Part shown: piece by piece, positions 27,359-36,371 of the stretch
Numbering within the stretch: the first letter of the stretch is position 1
Layout: every line of letters starts with the position of its first letter
Position numbers and translations under genes: made by a program
Source of the DNA: Candidatus Kuenenia stuttgartensis
GTDB lineage: Bacteria; Planctomycetota; Planctomycetia; Pirellulales; UBA1268
Assembly (NCBI GenBank): GCA_945891385.1
Contig: CAMDDJ010000018.1
Location: 1 to 58,082, forward strand
Direction of reading: 5' to 3'
DNA length: 58,082 bases
Notes under the pieces: generated by a model
The model's input: only the letters and a program-made list of their open reading frames with translations
Told to the model about the DNA's origin: nothing
The model's database searches: none

Positions 27359-28195
27359 ATGAGCGGGATGTGGCAGGGCCGGCGGGTGATCGTGGCAGGC
27401 GGCACGGCCGGGTTCGGCCTGGTGCTCGGCCGGCATCTGGCCCGGGCGGGAGCCCGGGTTCTGCTCGTGGGCCGCTCCGGCGAGGGCGTCCGCCGGGCGC
27501 TGGCCCTGGCAGATTCCGAGGGCGAGGTGCACGGACTCACCGCCGACCTCGTGCGACCGGGCGAGGGAGGCCGCACCGCCGGCGAGGCCCTGCGGATCCT
27601 GGGCGGGATCGACGACGTCTTTTGCTGCGTGGGCCACTCGGGCCGGGCGGCGATCCTGACCACCCCGCGGCAGACGATCTGCGACTTTCTGGAAGCGAAC
27701 CTGCTGGCGGCCGTCGAGATCACGCAGGCCGTGGCCGACGAGGTCGCCGCATCCAGCGGCCACCTCGTCTACCTCGGGAGCCTGGCGGGCAAACTCGTCA
27801 CGCCTTTCATGGGGCCCTATGCCGTCGCGAAGTCGGCGCTCGCCGCCTATGCCGACGCCGTCCGGCTGGAACTCGCCCCGCGGGGCGGGCATGTGCTGCT
27901 CGTGTCGCCGGGCCCGATCGCCCGCAGCCCAGACGACCCCGCGGCCGAGCGGGCAGCAGGCCGGTATGCCGACGAAGCTGCCGCTGCCGGCCTACCGCCC
28001 GAGGCCAACTCACCGGGGGGCACACGGAGCCTCGAACCGCTCGATCCCGATCGTCTGGCCGAGGCCGTGCTCGATGCCTGCCGCCGCCGCACGAGCGAAC
28101 TCGTCGTCCCGCGGAAGGCCGGCCTCCTGGCGGGACTGATCGAATGGTTTCCGGACCGGGGCCGCCGACTCTTGGCGCGTAAAGCCCGTACGTGA
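27359..28195 (+). CDS. Short-chain dehydrogenase/reductase
   Basis: Protein of 278 residues of the classical SDR family, an NAD(P)-dependent oxidoreductase. The Rossmann motif is GGTAGFGLVLG near residue 14 (TGxxxGxG type, first Thr replaced by Gly). The catalytic YxxxK is in GPYAVAKSAL, preceded by a serine in YLGSLAGK. The C-terminus (about residues 240-278) is basic and may be membrane-associated (GLLAGLIEWFPDRGRRLLARK). The substrate cannot be told. It diverges from pyk and precedes xylA on the same strand by 180 bases. Confidence 0.88.
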   Translation: MSGMWQGRRVIVAGGTAGFGLVLGRHLARAGARVLLVGRSGEGVRRALALADSEGEVHGLTADLVRPGEGGRTAGEALRILGGIDDVFCCVGHSGRAAILTTPRQTICDFLEANLLAAVEITQAVADEVAASSGHLVYLGSLAGKLVTPFMGPYAVAKSALAAYADAVRLELAPRGGHVLLVSPGPIARSPDDPAAERAAGRYADEAAAAGLPPEANSPGGTRSLEPLDPDRLAEAVLDACRRRTSELVVPRKAGLLAGLIEWFPDRGRRLLARKART

Positions 28196-28317
28196 TGCCG
28201 AAAAGGAAAGCGGGCCCCGGCAGCCGCCGCGTGGCTCGCACCCCGCGACAGATTGACGGCCCCCGACTACGCTTAGCGGCTCATCGATCGGGCACCAGCC
28301 CGGACTCTTCAGTCCAC

Positions 28318-28353
28318 ATCGAACCTATATCGACCCTACCTACATCGGCCCTA
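28318..28353. repeat. Three copies of ATCGRMCCTA before xylA
   Basis: ATCGAACCTA (28318), ATCGACCCTA (28329) and ATCGGCCCTA (28344) lie in a row, 23 bases before the xylA start. They could be binding sites for a regulator or a small local duplication. Confidence 0.35.
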
Positions 28354-28375
28354 GAGGCGCGTGGAGCACACCAGC

Positions 28376-29698
28376 ATGGCGAAGGCGAGCGAGGCGTTTT
28401 CCGGCATCGAGAAGATTCGCTACGAGGGGCCGACCGCGACGAGCATGCTCGCCTTCCGTCACTATGACGCCGACGCGATGGTCGAGGGCAAGCCGATGAA
28501 GGACCACTTCCGGTTTGCCGTCTCCTACTGGCACGCCTTCCGTGGCACCGGCGGCGACCCCTTCGGCCCCGGCACGATGGTCCGCCCCTGGGAGGACGGC
28601 AGCGACTCGCTCGCGATGGCCCTGGCCCGGGTGGACGTGGCCTTCGAGTTTCTGGAGAAGCTCGGCGTCGGCTACTACTGTTTCCACGACCGCGACGTCG
28701 CTCCCGAAGGAGCGAACCTAGCCGAGGCCAACAAGAACCTCGACGCCGTGGCCGACCGGCTCGCAGAGCACCAGGCCCGCACCGGGATCAAACTCCTGTG
28801 GGGTACGGCCAATCTCTTCAGCAACCGGCGGTATGTGCACGGTGCGGCGACCAGCCCGAACGTGGAGTCGTTCGCCTACGCCGCCGCCCAGGTGAAGAAG
28901 GCGATCGAGGTCACGCACCGCCTCGGCGGCGCCGGCTACACGTTCTGGGGAGGCCGCGAGGGCTACCAATGTCTGTGGAACACCGACATGAAGCGGGAGC
29001 TCGACCATCTCGCCGCCTTCCTCCACATGGCGGTCGATCACGCCAAGGCGATCGGGTTCACCGGCCCGTTCTACTTCGAGCCGAAGCCGCGAGAGCCGAT
29101 GAAGCATCAATACGATTTCGACGTGGCCACCTGCATCAACTTTCTCCGGACGTACGGTCTGGAGCAGCACGTGAAGATGAACATCGAAACCAACCACGCC
29201 ACGCTCGCCGGCCACGAGATGCAGCACGAGCTCGAGTATGCCGGACTGCAGGGCTTCCTCGGATCGATCGACGCCAACACCGGCGACACGCTCGTAGGTT
29301 GGGACACGGACCAATTTCCGACGAACATCTACCTGACGACCCAGGTGATGTACGCGATCCTGAAGTACGGCGGCCTCGCCCCCGGCGGCATCAACTTCGA
29401 CGCCAAGGTTCGTCGCGAGAGCTTCGAGCCGGTCGATCTCTTTCACGCCCACATCGGCGGCATGGACGCGTTCGCCCGCGGCCTGAAGATCGCCGCCGCG
29501 ATGCGGGCCGACGGGGCGATCCAGAAGCTGCTGGAAGAGCGGTACGCCTCCTGGTCAAGCCCGCTCGGCCAGCGGATCGAGGCGGGCAAGGAATCGTTTG
29601 CCTCGCTCGAAACGGAGATGCTCGCCAAGGGCGACGCGGCTCCCTGCGTGAGCGGACGGCAGGAACTCTTCGAGAACGTGATCAACACGTATCTCTGA
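28376..29698 (+). CDS. xylA: Xylose isomerase
   Basis: Protein of 440 residues that interconverts D-xylose and D-xylulose (and glucose and fructose) with a divalent metal. The catalytic block FHDRD gives H104 and D107, matching H101 and D104 of the Escherichia coli enzyme. [25 protein letters not shown] and [12 protein letters not shown] supply the metal and substrate residues. Length matches the longer class II type. The ATG at 28376 is preferred over the GTG at 28361, which forms part of a TGGAG ribosome binding site. No xylulokinase gene is in the window. Confidence 0.97.
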   Translation: MAKASEAFSGIEKIRYEGPTATSMLAFRHYDADAMVEGKPMKDHFRFAVSYWHAFRGTGGDPFGPGTMVRPWEDGSDSLAMALARVDVAFEFLEKLGVGYYCFHDRDVAPEGANLAEANKNLDAVADRLAEHQARTGIKLLWGTANLFSNRRYVHGAATSPNVESFAYAAAQVKKAIEVTHRLGGAGYTFWGGREGYQCLWNTDMKRELDHLAAFLHMAVDHAKAIGFTGPFYFEPKPREPMKHQYDFDVATCINFLRTYGLEQHVKMNIETNHATLAGHEMQHELEYAGLQGFLGSIDANTGDTLVGWDTDQFPTNIYLTTQVMYAILKYGGLAPGGINFDAKVRRESFEPVDLFHAHIGGMDAFARGLKIAAAMRADGAIQKLLEERYASWSSPLGQRIEAGKESFASLETEMLAKGDAAPCVSGRQELFENVINTYL

Positions 29699-29753
29699 CG
29701 GCGGAAACTGTGGCCCTGCTCGCTCCCCGGTCGGACGGACCGCGGGTCGCTGC

Positions 29754-30551
29754 TCACCACGCCTCCTTTTCGAGCAGGCTCGCCAGCCGTGCTGCCGCGA
29801 TCCGGCCGAGGGTCAGCGGCTCGACCCCGGCCGCAAACCGCACGATCGTCTCCCCCGGCGACTTCCATTCGGTCGCTGTAACGAGGGCCACCTGCACGAG
29901 TTCGGAGCGGCTGGTGCGGGCAAAGGTCTCCTCCGGCAGGTGCGGAAGCCATTCGCTGAGCCTGCGGCGAAAGAAGAAGACCCGGGGTGGATTCTGGAAC
30001 GCCACGCGGGTGTAGTTGCGGAGCGATTCGATCCAGCAGATGTCGGCGATCGCCACGACGGCCTTGGTCGGGCCGTCCCGCAGCGGTACCACGAGCCGCC
30101 GATCGGCCCCAGCGGGAGCGGCCCCCGGCCCCGCGGCCGTTCCGTCGTCATCGAGGGCCAGACTGCCCTCGGCATCTGCCGGTTCGACGGCCGCCGCACC
30201 CACGAGGCCCCTCAGCCGCCGCACGGCCTCGGCGAGCCGTTCTGGGTCGACGGGCTTGAGGAGGTAGTCGACGGCGTTCACGGCAAACGCTTCAACGGCA
30301 TGCCGTTCGTGGGCGGTCACGAACACCACGTGAGTGGAGCCGGCCAGATCGGGTAGCAGCCCGAAGGAGGTGCCACCGGGCATCTCCACATCGAGAAACA
30401 CCGCGTCGGGCCGCTGCTCGGCAAGGCGAACCCGGGCCTCCGCCACGCTCCCTGCCACGCCCACCACCTCGATGTCGGCATCGCCGGCGAGCAGCCGCCG
30501 CATCCGCTTGCTCGCGGACGGCTCGTCGTCCACCAGGAGGACCTTCATCAT
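29754..30551 (-). CDS. LytTR-family response regulator
   Basis: Protein of 265 residues. The receiver domain (1-120) has the phosphorylatable D54 in VFLDVEMPG, the acidic pair at D8/D9, and K98-region LLKPVD. A linker rich in Ala/Gly/Asp follows. The C-terminal LytTR DNA-binding domain has the diagnostic ICWIESLRNYTRVAF and TFARTSRSELVQ. Its ATG overlaps the stop of the histidine kinase gene by four bases (ATGATG), so the two form a coupled two-component system. LytTR regulators usually bind direct repeats; I could not identify the target. Confidence 0.92.
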   Translation of the reverse strand: MMKVLLVDDEPSASKRMRRLLAGDADIEVVGVAGSVAEARVRLAEQRPDAVFLDVEMPGGTSFGLLPDLAGSTHVVFVTAHERHAVEAFAVNAVDYLLKPVDPERLAEAVRRLRGLVGAAAVEPADAEGSLALDDDGTAAGPGAAPAGADRRLVVPLRDGPTKAVVAIADICWIESLRNYTRVAFQNPPRVFFFRRRLSEWLPHLPEETFARTSRSELVQVALVTATEWKSPGETIVRFAAGVEPLTLGRIAAARLASLLEKEAW

Positions 30552-31804
30552 GCCACCGACTCCCCCTGGGGTTGCATCGCGGGCTGATCCCTGTCGGCCC
30601 GCTGATCCCCGTCGGCCCGCTGATCCCTGTCGGCCCGGTGATCCCTGTCGGCCCGGTGATCGACCGGCATCCGAACCACGACCTGCACCTCCGGCCGCTG
30701 CTCGGCGGCATGCTCGACGACAGTCACGGTCGCCTCAGGGCCGACCAAGAGCTGCAAGCGTTTGCGGAGCGTCCGCAGCCCTGTGCCTGGCGACCGTGTC
30801 GGGTCGGGAGGAATCCAGTGGCCGGTATTCGCGACTCGAACCTCGAGCCAGCCGCCCGTGACCATCGCGGTAACCTCGACCCGGAGCGGCCTGTCGCTCG
30901 TCTGCAGTCCGTAGGCGATCGCGTTTTCCAGGAGCGGCTGCACCATCATCGGTGGCACCAAGACGGCGCGGGCCGGTCGGTCACAGATGATCCCGCAGGC
31001 CAGGCCGCCGCCGAACCGGGCCTGCTGAACGGCCAGGTATTTTTCCAGCGCCTGGAGCTCCCGCGCGAGGGGTTCCAGCAGCCGCGACTCCCGCAAGGCA
31101 CTGCGGAGAAAATCGGCCAGATCCTGCGTCACCTGGGCCACGTCCGCGGGGCAGTTTTCGTGGGAGACCACGGCGTTGAGGGCATTGAAGAGAAAGTGGG
31201 GATTCATTTGAGCCTGAAGCCGTTGCGCTTCGTGCTGCGAGGCCAGGGCCTCGAGTTGCATCGCCTCGGCCCGGCGGTGGGCGGCGTCGGCCGTCGCCTG
31301 AGAGAGCCGAAGCTCGGCGGCATACAGCCCGTCGAGCAGCTCGAACGCAAAACACGCCGTGCACCAGAAGACAGCCGCCGCCGTCCGGGGCACGACATGG
31401 GCGAGGGTATTGGGACCCATCCAGACGACATCCGAGCCGAGGCCCGTCAGCAGCATCGGCACCAGGCTCACGAGCAGCAGCCCGACCGCCGCGATCACCA
31501 TCAGCGGCCAGCGCACAAGCCGGCTCAGCCGCTGCATCCGCGGCAGCTGGAACACCCAGTAGACGCCGGACGTCAGCAGAAACCCGCTGAGCATCCGAAC
31601 GGCGGTGCTGCTCCAGGCAAGCGGGGCATCCGGCGCAATCGCGCGGCTCATGCCGATCGTGAGCAGAGCCAGCCCGAGCCAGAACAGGCACTGGAACAAC
31701 CAGAACGCCCCGGCTCGCCAGCCGACCCCGGCCATGGATACTGCCGCCCCGCCCAGGAACGGCTCGGCATCGACGGCCGACAGCCGCTGCGGGGTGGTGT
31801 TCAT
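30548..31804 (-). CDS. LytS-type sensor histidine kinase
   Basis: Protein of 418 residues. Four or more transmembrane segments fill residues 30-160. A helical linker leads to the His_kinase domain with phosphoacceptor H203 in QMNPHFLFNALNAV. The ATPase part has VPPMMVQPLLENAIAYGL (N box) and GTGLRTLRKRL (G box). It should sense a membrane or small-molecule cue and phosphorylate the coupled LytTR regulator. The C-terminus ends in a tandem RADRDQ/RADRDH repeat that is outside the kinase fold. Confidence 0.92.
   Translation of the reverse strand: MNTTPQRLSAVDAEPFLGGAAVSMAGVGWRAGAFWLFQCLFWLGLALLTIGMSRAIAPDAPLAWSSTAVRMLSGFLLTSGVYWVFQLPRMQRLSRLVRWPLMVIAAVGLLLVSLVPMLLTGLGSDVVWMGPNTLAHVVPRTAAAVFWCTACFAFELLDGLYAAELRLSQATADAAHRRAEAMQLEALASQHEAQRLQAQMNPHFLFNALNAVVSHENCPADVAQVTQDLADFLRSALRESRLLEPLARELQALEKYLAVQQARFGGGLACGIICDRPARAVLVPPMMVQPLLENAIAYGLQTSDRPLRVEVTAMVTGGWLEVRVANTGHWIPPDPTRSPGTGLRTLRKRLQLLVGPEATVTVVEHAAEQRPEVQVVVRMPVDHRADRDHRADRDQRADGDQRADRDQPAMQPQGESVA
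30583..30660 (-). repeat. 18-base tandem repeat encoding RADRDQ-like units
   Basis: Four consecutive 18-base copies (30583-30600, 30601-30618, 30619-30636, 30637-30654) differ by only one or two bases, followed by a partial copy. They lie in frame in the last 30 codons of the histidine kinase and encode six-residue units of alternating charge. Confidence 0.85.
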
Positions 31805-31849
31805 GCCGACCGAGCTGCCCGAAGCGGTGACTCGTGGGTATCGTGCCGA

Positions 31850-31855
31850 ATTATA
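31850..31855 (-). promoter_or_regulatory. -10 box TATAAT for the two-component operon
   Basis: Read on the minus strand this is a perfect TATAAT, placing the transcript start about 39 bases before the histidine kinase ATG. A good -35 is not visible. Confidence 0.4.
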
Positions 31856-31883
31856 TCACGCGTGCCGTGCACCCCGCGGCTGC

Positions 31884-34571
31884 TCACCCGCGGCCGGGGC
31901 CGGTGATCGGCTCGGCCGCCTTTTCGATCGCGCGGGCGAGGCGGTCGAGCAGGGCGGCGTCATCCACCTTCCGACCCTCGGTGGTCGTCACGTGAAAAGC
32001 ATCCACGACCTGGTCGCGGTAGGTGCCGATCCGGGCCGCCTGCACCGAGAGCCCCGCGTCGAAGATCGCCCGCGCAAGCCGCGAGAGGAGGCCGGGCGAA
32101 TCGTGGGCGAAGACCTCGATGATCGTCGCCTGCTGCGAGCTGTCGGTGTCGAAGGCGACCCGCACCGGCTCCTCGACCGCAGGACGCACCTGCGGCGCGA
32201 ACGGATTCCACTGCGGGCGAAACGCCGCGGCGTCGAGCCGCCGGGCGGCGTCGCGGATCGCCGTCGCGATGTCGTGCAGCCGTTCGCCCGGCGGCTCGCC
32301 GGCAAAGTCGGGATCGCGCACGGTGAATCGGTCGAGCACGTCGCCATCGGCGAGCGTGTGGATGTCGGCCGCCAGGATCTCGAGCCGCTCGGCGGCCAAC
32401 GCCGCCGTCACGCGGTGAAAAACCCCGGCCGAAAACCGGGCGTCGGTGCCCACCGTAATCAGCACGGTCGCGTTCTCCGGCTGCCAGCGGGCGATCGCAA
32501 ACGCCTCCTCGGTGGGCAGCCGGCAGAGCCGGCCGAGTTCCTCGACGATTCTGGCTGACTTCGCGCCCCGCAGTGACGCCGCCGGCAGGTTCTCGAGCCG
32601 GCGACGGATCGGGTCGTCGACGGGACGGTCGGCCAGGAGCCTCTCCACCGCGACGCGGTCTCCGGTAGCGAGGTCGACCGGAGCCTCGCCAGAGAGCACC
32701 TGGAGCGTTCGGTCGTGGAGGTCGCGGAGCAGGTCCGACTTCCAGGTGGTCCATGTGCCCGGACCGACCGCCGCCACGTCGGCCGCGGTCAGAAGCGTCA
32801 GAAACCGGAGCACGCCAGGCGACCCGACCTGACGGGCGAACCGGGCGATCAGGCTGTCGTCGCCCAGATCGCGGCGGAAGGCCAGATGCGACATCACCAA
32901 ATGGTTGCGGACGAGAAATTCAACCGTGGCCGACTCGTCGGCTGGCAGTCCGAGCCGCTCGCACGCGGTCCGGGCCATCTCGCCCCCGACCTCGCTGTGG
33001 TCCCCGGGATAGCCCTTGCCCAGGTCGTGCATCAAGGCGGCGAGCAGCAGCGGGCGGGGCCTCGTGAGCCGCTGCCAGACCTGCCCCAGCCAGTCGTCAC
33101 CCGCGGCCCAACCAAGGCAGCGGCCCAGCGTGAGGATCGAGTGCTCGTCGATCGTGTACTTGTGATAGTTGTTGAACTGCGGCAGATCGCGGGCGTGGGC
33201 GAAGCCTGGAATGAATCGCTCCAAGAGGCCGGCTTCGTGGAGCCGATGGAGCAGGTCGGCCAGGCCGGTCTGCCACTGGATGCGGGCAGACGCCGGAGGC
33301 GTGAGCAGCCGGAGAAACGCCGATACGGCGGCGGGGGAGGGCAGGGCGGGCTCGGGCGAGTCGCGGTCGCCCGCGGCGGAAGAACCGGCCGCCGCCTCCG
33401 CCCGCACCGCCTCCCAAGAGGCGGCGTCGAGGGGCAGGCCGTGCAACAGGCCCAGTTCCAGAAATCGGATCGTGGTCGCCGGGTCACGGCCGATCACCGC
33501 GGCCTGGCCGGGCAGGGCCGCCACGCTCGCCGGCCCCACGCGAAACAGCCGCTCCACCGAGTGGCCGAGCAGCTGGGCCGCGAAGCCGCCACCACCGCCC
33601 GCCGCGGCCGCGACCGCATCGGCGATTCGCTTCACGCCGCGGGTGTGGTGGATGTAGTCCTGCATGAACCGCTCCACGCCGAGCAGTCCTCCGCGGGCCT
33701 CGTAGCCACGGGCCGTCGCGAGCGCCGCCTGGCGGTCGCGGGTGAGCTCGTCGGCGGCCCGACCCGCCTCCAGATGGAGGTCGAGGCGAATGCCGGTGAG
33801 AAACGAGGCGGCCGCGCGGAGCCTGGCGACGTCGGCTGCCGCGATCCGGCCGGTGGCGACGAGCTGATCGAAGGATTCCGAGCCGAACAGGATCACGCCG
33901 AGCCAACGGACGAGCTGAATGTCGCGGAGCCCGCCCGGCGACCGCTTCACGTTCGGCTCGAGCAGGGAGACGGTGTGTCCATAGCGATCGGCCTCATCCT
34001 GGCGCGCCTCGATCAGCCGCGCGGCCTGGGCCCTGCGGCCACGGCCGATCATTCGCCGCAAGCGGCCGGCAAGTCGCTCGACCTCGGCCGCCGGACCGGC
34101 GACGGCACGGGCCTCGAGCAGCGTCGTCAGGATCGTGGCGTCGTCGCGGGCCAGCCGCACCGCCTCGGCCGAAGTCCGCACGCTCTGGCCGACCTGCAGT
34201 CCGGCGTCGAACAGATCCTGCACAAATCGGGCGGCCACGCCGGCCACTGCCTCGGCCGCACGGCCGTCGTGGAGGAGCATCAGGTCGATGTCGCTGTACG
34301 GCGCCATCTCCTGCCGCCCGAATCCCCCATGGGCCACGAGCGTGATCCCGGCGGCCGCCTGCCGCTCCGCCGGGGTGAGCGTGGCGGCCAGCGCCTGCCA
34401 CAGGTTGCAAATCACTTCATCGAAGAGCCCGGTGGCGATCCGGGTGGTCTCGACAGGGTCACCGCCGGCAGCGTGCCGCCGTCCGATCTGGCGCCGGACC
34501 TCGACGACCGCCGCGGCCGCCGCGACCGCGGCCGGCCGCACGGCCGTGGGCGGGAGAGCCGGCTGCGTCAT
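31884..34571 (-). CDS. glnD: Bifunctional PII uridylyltransferase/uridylyl-removing enzyme
   Basis: Protein of 895 residues that uridylylates and deuridylylates the PII signal protein according to glutamine level. The nucleotidyltransferase site is GGFGR (82-86) with D94 and D96 in YSDIDL. A GlnD-specific helical region follows. The HD domain (MHDLGKGYPGDHSEVG) is at about residues 515-545, and two ACT domains bind glutamine at the C-terminus (VLITVGTDARFSAG and IIEVFAHDSPGLLSRL). The ATG at 34571 is chosen because it overlaps the upstream gene stop (ATGA). No glnB or glnA lies nearby. Confidence 0.95.
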   Translation of the reverse strand: MTQPALPPTAVRPAAVAAAAAVVEVRRQIGRRHAAGGDPVETTRIATGLFDEVICNLWQALAATLTPAERQAAAGITLVAHGGFGRQEMAPYSDIDLMLLHDGRAAEAVAGVAARFVQDLFDAGLQVGQSVRTSAEAVRLARDDATILTTLLEARAVAGPAAEVERLAGRLRRMIGRGRRAQAARLIEARQDEADRYGHTVSLLEPNVKRSPGGLRDIQLVRWLGVILFGSESFDQLVATGRIAAADVARLRAAASFLTGIRLDLHLEAGRAADELTRDRQAALATARGYEARGGLLGVERFMQDYIHHTRGVKRIADAVAAAAGGGGGFAAQLLGHSVERLFRVGPASVAALPGQAAVIGRDPATTIRFLELGLLHGLPLDAASWEAVRAEAAAGSSAAGDRDSPEPALPSPAAVSAFLRLLTPPASARIQWQTGLADLLHRLHEAGLLERFIPGFAHARDLPQFNNYHKYTIDEHSILTLGRCLGWAAGDDWLGQVWQRLTRPRPLLLAALMHDLGKGYPGDHSEVGGEMARTACERLGLPADESATVEFLVRNHLVMSHLAFRRDLGDDSLIARFARQVGSPGVLRFLTLLTAADVAAVGPGTWTTWKSDLLRDLHDRTLQVLSGEAPVDLATGDRVAVERLLADRPVDDPIRRRLENLPAASLRGAKSARIVEELGRLCRLPTEEAFAIARWQPENATVLITVGTDARFSAGVFHRVTAALAAERLEILAADIHTLADGDVLDRFTVRDPDFAGEPPGERLHDIATAIRDAARRLDAAAFRPQWNPFAPQVRPAVEEPVRVAFDTDSSQQATIIEVFAHDSPGLLSRLARAIFDAGLSVQAARIGTYRDQVVDAFHVTTTEGRKVDDAALLDRLARAIEKAAEPITGPGRG

Positions 34572-35107
34572 GGATTGACCCACGGGTCGTCCTTCACCCC
34601 CGCCGAGTGGTTGGCGACCCGCGCCAGCACGAACAGCAAATCGCCGAGCCGATTGAGGTACTCGATCGCGTTGGCGGGAATCGTGGTGTCAAGCTGTGCC
34701 GCCAGCGTCACCACCCGCCGCTCCGCCCGGCGGCAGACGGTGCGGGCCACGTGCAGGGCGGCGGCCAGCGGCGTGCCAGTGGGAAGGATGAAGCAGGTCA
34801 GCGGCTCGAGGCTGGACTCGTGCTTGTCGATCAGCCCCTCGATCGTCGCGACATGGCCTGGCGTGATCCGCTCGTCACGGGTGCCGGGCGTGGCGAGCTC
34901 CGCGCCCAGATCGAAGAGTTCGCATTGAATGCGGCGGAGATCCTCGTCGTAGGCGGCGGCCGCGGCGTGGGTGCGGATCAGGCCCAACTGGCTGTTGAGT
35001 TCGTCCACGGTGCCGAAGGCTTCGATCCGGGCATGGTCCTTTCGCACGCGTGGGCCGCCAAACAGGCCGGTCTCTCCATGGTCGCCGGTTTTCGTGTAGA
35101 TCTTCAT
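34568..35107 (-). CDS. Cob(I)alamin adenosyltransferase, PduO type
   Basis: Protein of 179 residues that transfers the adenosyl group from ATP to cob(I)alamin, making coenzyme B12. The N-terminal ATP loop KIYTKTGDHGETGLFGG and the helix ARIEAFGTVDELNSQLG are diagnostic of the PduO family. PTGTPLAAALHVARTVCRRAERR closes the family pattern in the second half. The ATG at 35107 directly precedes the conserved start. The stop overlaps glnD by four bases; the two are cotranscribed although their functions are not obviously linked. Confidence 0.95.
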   Translation of the reverse strand: MKIYTKTGDHGETGLFGGPRVRKDHARIEAFGTVDELNSQLGLIRTHAAAAAYDEDLRRIQCELFDLGAELATPGTRDERITPGHVATIEGLIDKHESSLEPLTCFILPTGTPLAAALHVARTVCRRAERRVVTLAAQLDTTIPANAIEYLNRLGDLLFVLARVANHSAGVKDDPWVNP

Positions 35108-35219
35108 GGCACGAGACTCCTCGGGAAGGGCCTTTGAAACCCCGCCTATACTGGCGGCCTCGGGGAAATCTCGCAACGCGGCCACCCCGGCCGCCCGGGT
35201 TCAGGAGTTCCGAAGCAGC

Positions 35220-36041
35220 ATGTCGACCGCATCCCCGGCAGCCGAGCCGATCGCCTTCATCGGCGGCGGCCAGATGGCCCTCGCCCTCGTGGAGGGCTTT
35301 ACAGCGGCCAGCCTCGTCGCGGCCGACGCCATCACCGTCTACGACCCGGTGCCGGCAGCCCGGGAGCGGCTGGCAAGCCGCGTCGCCGGCCTGCGGTTCG
35401 CGGAGTCCGCCGCCGAGGCAGCTGGCGCGGCCGACCTCGTCTGGCTGGCGGTCAAGCCGCAGCAGGCCGCGGCCGCGTGCGCCGACATCAAGCCCGTGAT
35501 GGCCGACCGCACGCTCGTCTCGATCGCAGCCGGCCTCTCCACCGGGCTGCTCTCGGCACTGACGGGCACGCAGCGCGTGGTGCGAGTGATGCCGAACACA
35601 CCCTGCCTCGTCGGTCACGGGGTGTCGGTCTTCTGCCGCACCGAGGCCGTCACGGCGGCCGCCGCCCGCCGAGTTCAGAACCTTTTGGCCGCCGTCGGAC
35701 ACGTGCACGACGCCGATGAGGCGATGCTCGACGCCGTCACCGGAGTCTCCGGTTCGGGCCCGGGATTTCTGGCGTTGATCGTGGAGGCCCTCGCCGACGG
35801 CGGCGTGAAGGCCGGCCTGCCGCGTCCGCTGGCGCTGGCCCTGGCAGTGCAGACGATGGCCGGTACGGGGCTCCTCCTCGAGCGGACCGGCGACCATCCC
35901 GCCGTCGTGAAAGATAAGGTGTCGAGCCCTGGCGGCACGACGATCGCTGGCCTCGCCGTGCTCGAGGAGCGGGGTGTTCGGGGCGCGATGATCGACGCCG
36001 TCGCCGCCGCCACAACCCGGGCCCGCGAACTCGGTGGCTGA
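35220..36041 (+). CDS. proC: Pyrroline-5-carboxylate reductase
   Basis: Protein of 273 residues that performs the last step of proline synthesis, reducing pyrroline-5-carboxylate with NAD(P)H. The dinucleotide-binding motif IAFIGGGQMALAL is near the N-terminus, VVRVMPNTPCLVG in the middle, and the catalytic-domain signature DAVTGVSGSGPGFLAL and VKDKVSSPGGTTIAGL in the C-terminal half. CAGGAG lies 12 bases before the chosen ATG. It diverges from the adenosyltransferase gene. Confidence 0.96.
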   Translation: MSTASPAAEPIAFIGGGQMALALVEGFTAASLVAADAITVYDPVPAARERLASRVAGLRFAESAAEAAGAADLVWLAVKPQQAAAACADIKPVMADRTLVSIAAGLSTGLLSALTGTQRVVRVMPNTPCLVGHGVSVFCRTEAVTAAAARRVQNLLAAVGHVHDADEAMLDAVTGVSGSGPGFLALIVEALADGGVKAGLPRPLALALAVQTMAGTGLLLERTGDHPAVVKDKVSSPGGTTIAGLAVLEERGVRGAMIDAVAAATTRARELGG

Positions 36042-36050
36042 CCAGCCTCG

Positions 36051-36221
36051 TTATTTCCGGCGGGCGGCCTTCTTGGCCTTCTTCTTGCCGGCAGCCTTCG
36101 CAGTGGACTTGCCCGCCGCGGCCTTCCCGCGGGCCTTCCCGGCCGGCTTGGTGCCGGCCCCGAAGACATGGTCCCAGCCGTCGGCGTATTTGCCCGAGCT
36201 TCCCACGCGAATCACCGACAT
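36051..36221 (-). CDS. Small Lys/Ala-rich basic protein
   Basis: Protein of 56 residues. The first half (MSVIRVGSSGKYADGWDHVFG) looks folded and conserved in style; the second half is a histone-H1-like tail with repeated KA, AAGKS and KKAKKAARRK. A GGAG site lies nine bases before the ATG. Such a composition fits a nucleic-acid or ribosome-associated small protein. I recall similar short proteins in planctomycetes but cannot name a family. The longer open frame upstream is unlikely. Confidence 0.65.
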   Translation of the reverse strand: MSVIRVGSSGKYADGWDHVFGAGTKPAGKARGKAAAGKSTAKAAGKKKAKKAARRK

Positions 36222-36371
36222 GGTTTGAGTCTCCAAAAGATGGTCGAAACGATGACCCGTCGTGGCGAACAGTCGCAACGATGAGTCGCGGCTCCGGCGG
36301 CAGAGTCCGCATGGCGAACCATCCGCCACCATTCGCCATGCCCTGTTCCTAGCGATCGCCGCGGCAACGCG

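Noticed and set aside
25792..28182. Open frame of 796 codons on the plus strand across pyk and the SDR gene
   Set aside because: It is antisense to pyruvate kinase and in another frame of the SDR gene; its His/Arg/Asp-rich composition is typical of a shadow.
30583..30660. Short tandem repeat considered as a CRISPR array
   Set aside because: The 18-base units are contiguous without spacers and are in frame in a kinase gene.
32715..34928. Open frame of 737 codons on the plus strand opposite glnD
   Set aside because: Antisense to glnD, which has all its domains intact.
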